A DNA stretch of 64,000 bases from Zwartia vadi (GTDB taxonomy: Bacteria > Pseudomonadota > Gammaproteobacteria > Burkholderiales > Burkholderiaceae_B). The notes below the pieces were generated by a model. The model saw only the letters and a program-made list of their open reading frames with translations, did not search any database and was not told the origin of the DNA. The stretch is from contig NZ_JAUHHE010000001.1 of assembly GCF_030410375.1 (NCBI RefSeq), positions 248,001 through 312,000 of the forward strand, read 5' to 3'. The position numbers were made by a program, and so were the translations under genes. The first letter of the stretch is position 1; every line of letters begins with the position of its first letter. Below, in pieces: positions 60,158-64,000 of this stretch.

Positions 60158-61723
60158 GTGTCCATACTGACTCAACGTCTTGCCACCCTCCAATCCCATC
60201 CCGAGATCCTCGGGAAGTCGCTGCGCGGCATTGAAAAAGAGGGTCTTCGCGTGGATCTGCGCGGCGCGCTTTCAATGCGTCCGCACCCCGTCGCTTTAGG
60301 CTCGGCGCTGACACACCCGCGCATCACCACGGACTACTCAGAGGCCCTGCTTGAGCTGATTACCGGTACACACACGAACGTCGACAGCCTGATGGCAGAG
60401 CTTGACGAGGTGCACCGCATCGTCGCCAACACACTGACCGACGAGATCATGTGGAACCACTCCATGCCTGCGCGCCTGCCGGCAGACAACGAAATACCGA
60501 TTGGCTGGTACGGCACCTCGAACACCGGCATGATCAAACACCTCTACCGTAAAGGCTTGGCTGAGCGCTACGGGCGCACCATGCAATGCATCGCAGGACT
60601 GCATTACAACTTTTCTTTCGATGAGTCGCTCTGGGAGCTCCTCGAGCTGCCCCAACCCACTCTCCAAGACCGACGTTCTGCGGGCTATATCTCCCTGATT
60701 CGCAACTTCACGCGATACAGTTGGCTCCTAATGTATTTGTTTGGCGCCTCACCGGCTCTCTCGAAGGACTTTTTGCGCGGTCAAACGGCTAATTTGCTCT
60801 CCCTTGACGAGCAAACGATGTATTTGCCTCATGCCACGAGCTTACGCATGAGCGACTTGGGATATCAAAACAAAGCGCAATCCGGCCTCAAACTTTGCTA
60901 CAACGACCTCAAGACATTCTTAGAGCGCCTATATGACGCCGTGACAACACCCTGGCCCGATTATCAGGCGATTGGCACACACCGCAACGGGGAATGGATT
61001 CAGCTCAATACGAATGTCTTGCAAATTGAAAACGAGTTTTACTCGAGCATCCGTCCCAAGCGCACGACGGGCCCCTGTGAGCGTCCGATCACCGCACTGG
61101 CTGAGCGCGGGATTCAATACATTGAAGTCCGTTGTCTTGATATCGACCCAAGCCAGCCAACAGGCATTTCGCCACTCACCGCTCGCTTTGTTGATGCATT
61201 CCTGCTGTTTTGCGCTCTTCAGGAAAGTCCGCCTTTTGCCGATAGCGGCTGGTGTTCCGAAAGTGCTGCAAACTTTTCAACAGTCGTCAAAAAGGGGCGT
61301 CAACCCAATCTCCACCTCTCCAGACTGGGTCAAGAGGTGTCTCTTGAGTCTTGGGCCAGCGAACTGCTGGACCAGATTGCACGATGCGCGGAAACACTCG
61401 ACGGAGCGCTAGGCGCACAAAGTTATCAACAGGCCGTGCTTGCCCAGCGCGAAAAGGTCGCGAACCCCGCCAACACCCCATCCGCAAAGTTTTTGGAGCA
61501 GCTTGTCGCAAGCAAGACTTCTTTTCATGACTTTACCCTTGCCCAAAGCGCCGCGCATGCCCGCGCACTCAAGCAGGCGGGTCTGAGCCCAGCGGAACGC
61601 GCGGCCACACAGGCACAAGCCACCCAGTCGCTCATGGAGCAACAGGCAATTGAAGCCAGTAACACAGAGAGTTTTGATGAGTACGTGGCGCGCTTTCACG
61701 CTGCACTGAAAAAACCGGGCTGA
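60158..61723 (+). CDS. gshA: Glutamate-cysteine ligase (E. coli GshA type)
   Basis: GshA makes gamma-glutamylcysteine, the first step of glutathione synthesis. The 521-residue protein fits the proteobacterial class I family: LRGIEKEGLRVDLRGALS near 20, TDYSEALLELITGTH near 60, EIMWNHSMPARLP near 95, CIAGLHYNFSF near 145 and a C-terminal ALKQAGLSP segment. The start is GTG at 60158, with AGG 7 bases upstream; the frame fits the family length. The tRNA-Arg gene lies just beyond on the other strand. Confidence 0.94.
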   Translation: MSILTQRLATLQSHPEILGKSLRGIEKEGLRVDLRGALSMRPHPVALGSALTHPRITTDYSEALLELITGTHTNVDSLMAELDEVHRIVANTLTDEIMWNHSMPARLPADNEIPIGWYGTSNTGMIKHLYRKGLAERYGRTMQCIAGLHYNFSFDESLWELLELPQPTLQDRRSAGYISLIRNFTRYSWLLMYLFGASPALSKDFLRGQTANLLSLDEQTMYLPHATSLRMSDLGYQNKAQSGLKLCYNDLKTFLERLYDAVTTPWPDYQAIGTHRNGEWIQLNTNVLQIENEFYSSIRPKRTTGPCERPITALAERGIQYIEVRCLDIDPSQPTGISPLTARFVDAFLLFCALQESPPFADSGWCSESAANFSTVVKKGRQPNLHLSRLGQEVSLESWASELLDQIARCAETLDGALGAQSYQQAVLAQREKVANPANTPSAKFLEQLVASKTSFHDFTLAQSAAHARALKQAGLSPAERAATQAQATQSLMEQQAIEASNTESFDEYVARFHAALKKPG

Positions 61724-61734
61724 AAGACCTGTTT

Positions 61735-61809
61735 TGGCGCGCCCGACAGGAATCGAACCTGTATCGAGAGCTTCGGAAACTCTTATTCTATCCATTGAAC
61801 TACGGGCGC
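61735..61809 (-). tRNA. tRNA-Arg (anticodon CCG)
   Basis: The minus strand folds into a standard cloverleaf: acceptor GCGCCCG (61803-61809) pairs with CGGGCGC (61739-61745), followed by discriminator G and an encoded CCA (61735-61737). The anticodon loop reads TTCCGAA, between AGAGT and GCTCT, giving anticodon CCG for arginine. The T arm is ACAGG-TTCGATT-CCTGT. It reads CGG codons. Its promoter lies in the gap to the cytochrome gene. Confidence 0.97.
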
Positions 61810-61819
61810 CAGAGGGCGA

Positions 61820-61825
61820 ATTATA
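61820..61825 (-). promoter_or_regulatory. -10 element of the tRNA-Arg gene
   Basis: TATAAT on the minus strand, followed by a GC-rich stretch typical of stable RNA promoters. Transcription would start near 61813, a few bases before the tRNA 5' end. No good -35 hexamer is at the usual distance. Confidence 0.5.
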
Positions 61826-61900
61826 GCGGCAGAAGTACAACGACTCCCCCGTCAAAACGTAATTGCTTCTGTCTTTCCCACCTAGGTTGCCCGATGCCGC

Positions 61901-61906
61901 TATAAT
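61901..61906 (+). promoter_or_regulatory. -10 element of the dihaem cytochrome gene
   Basis: A TATAAT in front of the cytochrome gene, preceded by TGCCGC. The same 12-base block TGCCGCTATAAT occurs inverted at 61820-61831 for the tRNA gene. No clear -35 is visible. Confidence 0.4.
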
Positions 61907-62019
61907 CCTTGGGTTTGTAAGAAAACCGCCTAACTACTATGGCTGGTTTCCTGCGCCACAAGAGTGATTCGTTACTCCGTGCGTTCAGGCTTCCGGTCGA
62001 AGACTCGCAGGATTTGGTC

Positions 62020-62910
62020 ATGAGCAATACGCAGCCACACGAAGAGCATCAATCGCCTATCAAGACACCGAAGCAACTGATCGTCACGATCTTGTTGTCT
62101 TTTATCGTGCCAATCATCATCATCATTCTGCTGGTCAAGCTCGTCACCGCCGGTGACCAGGTAGGCGCAGGCTCTAACACACTCGGCCCGGAAGCCACCC
62201 AAAAACGCATTGCACCCATAGCCAGACTAGACCTCGTCGATGCAAGCGGTCCAAAAGTATTCAAGACTGGCGAGCAAGTCTACAAGGCGGTCTGTGCCGG
62301 CTGTCACGACTCTGGTGCCGCCGGCGCCCCCAAGTTTGCTGATGCAGCCGCTTGGGCAGGTCCGAACGCTACAGGTCTTCAGTCCATGGTTGCCAGTGTG
62401 ATCAAAGGCAAAGGCGCCATGCCTGCAAAGGGCGGCAACCCGGCGCTTGATGACTTTGAAATCGCGCGTGCTGTGGTGTATATGGCAAACAGCGCAGGTG
62501 GTAAATTTGCTGAGCCTGCTGAGCCCAAGCCAGCCGATGCTGCTGCAGCGCCTGCTGCGGCACCCGCAACTGCAACTGCTGCTGCACCCGCCCCAGTAGC
62601 TGCTGTCGCCGCAGCACCTGCGATGGCAGCCGCAGCACCCGCTGCTCCTGCGGCCGCGGCAGCTACTAACGGTGTCGGTGAAAAACTCTACAAACAGGCT
62701 TGCGCAGCCTGCCATAACGCAGGTGTCGCCGGTGCCCCCAAGTTTGCTGACAAAGCCGCATGGGCTCCGCGCATTGCAACAGGCATGGATGCAATGGTTG
62801 CTTCTGTCATCGCAGGCAAAGGCATCATGCCAGCCAAGGGTGGCGCTGCTGGTGCAAGCGACGCTGATTTACGCGCGGCTACACAGTACATGGTGGATGC
62901 GGCCAAGTAA
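62020..62910 (+). CDS. Dihaem cytochrome c (c5 type), membrane-anchored
   Basis: The 296-residue protein has a single membrane helix at about 20-43, then two similar cytochrome c domains. Haem sites are CAGCH (92-96) and CAACH (228-232). Each is followed by GAPKFAD and, later, a GKGxMPAKGG segment that supplies the axial Met. An Ala/Pro linker of about 45 residues (170-215) separates the domains. ATG 62020 follows an AGGA site; the frame is open from 61939. It probably carries electrons from the bc1 complex to a terminal oxidase at the periplasmic membrane face. Confidence 0.9.
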   Translation: MSNTQPHEEHQSPIKTPKQLIVTILLSFIVPIIIIILLVKLVTAGDQVGAGSNTLGPEATQKRIAPIARLDLVDASGPKVFKTGEQVYKAVCAGCHDSGAAGAPKFADAAAWAGPNATGLQSMVASVIKGKGAMPAKGGNPALDDFEIARAVVYMANSAGGKFAEPAEPKPADAAAAPAAAPATATAAAPAPVAAVAAAPAMAAAAPAAPAAAAATNGVGEKLYKQACAACHNAGVAGAPKFADKAAWAPRIATGMDAMVASVIAGKGIMPAKGGAAGASDADLRAATQYMVDAAK

Positions 62911-62929
62911 GCTTGACGCCCCACACATT

Positions 62930-62957
62930 AAAACGCCCTCTTTTAAGAGGGCGTTTT
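62930..62957 (+). terminator. Rho-independent terminator after the cytochrome gene
   Basis: AAAACGCCCTCTT (62930-62942) pairs with AAGAGGGCGTTTT (62945-62957) around a two-base centre. The GC-rich stem with flanking A- and T-runs works in both directions, so it can also serve the opposite gene that ends at 63013. Confidence 0.88.
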
Positions 62958-63012
62958 ACTTTATAACCGCTACTTTATAACCACTACTTTCTGATCACCG
63001 TTTCACGTCTCT

Positions 63013-64000
63013 TCAAACTTTCAATAAAGAGATGCCAAGCTGGACGCGGCGTTGCAGCCACAAGCTTGGACGATACCGCGGGTCGCCCGTTACGTCTTGC
63101 ATATTGCGCAAGATTTCCAGAATATTCTCTGCGCCCAGCGCATCTCCCAGACCCAGAGGTCCCTTTGGATAACCCAAACCAAGATTCACCGCTCGGTCAA
63201 TATCTTGCGGAGTGGCGATATCTTGCTGTGCAATGTCGCAGGCAACATTGACAATCATGGCGACGATTCTCTGCGCCACAAAACCTGCTGAATCCCTTAC
63301 GACACTGACTCGCACGTTGTCGCTACCGAAGATGGCATGGGCCATCTCTCGATAATTTGCATGGGTGGCGGGTGAAACCATCAGGGTGCGTCGACGCGTC
63401 TGTTCAAAATCATGCAAAGTATCCAGACCGACTGTGCGGGCGGCATCCAGTTTTTGTTTAAAAACCGAGGTGGATACGTCCTCGCCATAGGGCGTCACAA
63501 CGATGAGACTATCCACGTCCGGCTGGTGCCCCCCCTGAACCTTGATACCCAGTCTTTTAAGTAATGCTTCCGCTCTCTCGTGGCCCTGAGGATGTGCCCG
63601 GCTGACCCAGACCTTGACCGGTCCCGTTATAGCCGGGGCAGCAGGCTCAATGACGGATTGCTTTTGACCATCTTCGTATGAGTAAAACCCACCCTGACTC
63701 TTGCGACCATACAAACCGCCTGCCACACGAACCGTACCGATTGGTGAAGGCTTAAAGCGTGGTTCCTCATAAAACTGACGATAAATGGACTCCATCACAG
63801 CATGTGACACATCCAGTCCAGTTAAATCCATCAACTCAAAGGGTCCCATTTTGAATCCGGCCTGCTCACGCATGATGCTATCAACCGTCACAAAATCTGT
63901 GACATTTTCCTGAACCACGCGCAAACCTTCGGTGTTCATCCCGCGACCCGCGTGATTGACAATGAATCCGGGCATGTCTTTGGCTCGAACAGGCGTATGT
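63013..64000 (-). CDS. 3-hydroxyacyl-CoA dehydrogenase, partial
   Basis: The gene runs off the right edge; about 329 C-terminal residues are present. The frame continues upstream past the internal Met as HTPVRAKDMPGFIVNHAGRG, the junction of the NAD-binding and C-terminal domains in this family. MREQAGFKMGPFELMDLTGLDV is typical of 3-hydroxybutyryl/3-hydroxyadipyl-CoA dehydrogenases, and a second C-terminal domain follows (DSAGFVAQRIVAMIVNVACD). It oxidises a 3-hydroxyacyl-CoA with NAD in beta-oxidation or phenylacetate-type pathways. The terminator at 62930 lies downstream. Confidence 0.9.
   Translation of the reverse strand, partial: HTPVRAKDMPGFIVNHAGRGMNTEGLRVVQENVTDFVTVDSIMREQAGFKMGPFELMDLTGLDVSHAVMESIYRQFYEEPRFKPSPIGTVRVAGGLYGRKSQGGFYSYEDGQKQSVIEPAAPAITGPVKVWVSRAHPQGHERAEALLKRLGIKVQGGHQPDVDSLIVVTPYGEDVSTSVFKQKLDAARTVGLDTLHDFEQTRRRTLMVSPATHANYREMAHAIFGSDNVRVSVVRDSAGFVAQRIVAMIVNVACDIAQQDIATPQDIDRAVNLGLGYPKGPLGLGDALGAENILEILRNMQDVTGDPRYRPSLWLQRRVQLGISLLKV

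Noticed and set aside
61409..61855. Open frame of 148 codons on the minus strand over gshA and the tRNA gene
   Set aside because: It runs through a clear tRNA gene and antisense to gshA, and the product resembles no known family.

Overview
The window looks like chromosome of a betaproteobacterium of the order Burkholderiales, most likely family Alcaligenaceae. Support comes from familiar gene runs (yqgE-ruvX-pyrB-pyrC'-plsC, rubredoxin-thiD-thiE-hemL, pilD-coaE-zapD, mreBCD-mrdAB opposite gatCAB, metX-metW-ampG), a Bug-type periplasmic binding protein, a DUF3460 protein, and moderate GC with dense, often 4-bp-overlapping genes. Almost everything is core or transport metabolism. I see no prophage, insertion sequence, CRISPR array, integrase or rRNA operon. 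No gene-free stretch reaches 300 bases; the longest (59030-59309) holds the metX leader.

Layout. 1-4465 (+): 3' part of an RNB-family exoribonuclease, a TonB-like protein, aroE, lptG, apaH. 4484-6498: an alpha/beta hydrolase diverging from a LigJ-type 4-oxalomesaconate hydratase. 6507-10556 (-): rubredoxin, yqgE, ruvX, a catalytically stripped pyrB-like gene, the pseudo-dihydroorotase pyrC', and plsC. 10684-13517 (+): thiD-like, thiE, hemL. 13514-18040 (-): a complete branched-chain/aromatic-type ABC importer (livKHMGF order). 18229-21303 (+): argJ, a DUF815 ATPase, a Nudix-TenI fusion. 21256-30231 (-): an mdtABC-type tripartite RND efflux operon with its own outer-membrane channel. 30249-32413 (-): zapD, coaE, a short prepilin peptidase. 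32473-35637: an NlpE-like lipoprotein, a stand-alone LuxR-type HTH protein, panC, scpA, a DUF3460 protein. 35689-42312: a DHA2-type MFS exporter, a Bug protein, and an aapJQMP amino-acid ABC importer. 42512-45260 (+): ftsE, ftsX, mutY. 45296-50858 (-): the rod-shape cluster mreB-mreC-mreD-mrdA-mrdB. 51010-54309 (+): gatCAB. 54311-59029: pyrE, exonuclease III, ampG, metW, metX. 59310-64000: a second stand-alone LuxR HTH protein, a lipoprotein, gshA, tRNA-Arg(CCG), a dihaem cytochrome c, and the 3' part of a 3-hydroxyacyl-CoA dehydrogenase.

Three observations stand out. (1) The pyrB-like gene has an intact frame but has lost nearly the whole carbamoyl-phosphate site, and it is translationally coupled to a dihydroorotase homologue that has also lost its metal-binding His-x-His motif: two pseudoenzymes in one operon. 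(2) The metX leader folds and reads like a SAM-II riboswitch whose 3' end contains the metX ribosome binding site, just downstream of a recognisable promoter. (3) Several genes are reduced relatives of familiar proteins: a prepilin peptidase without the methyltransferase domain, a ThiD relative without its GTGC motif, and two LuxR-type DNA-binding domains without sensor domains.
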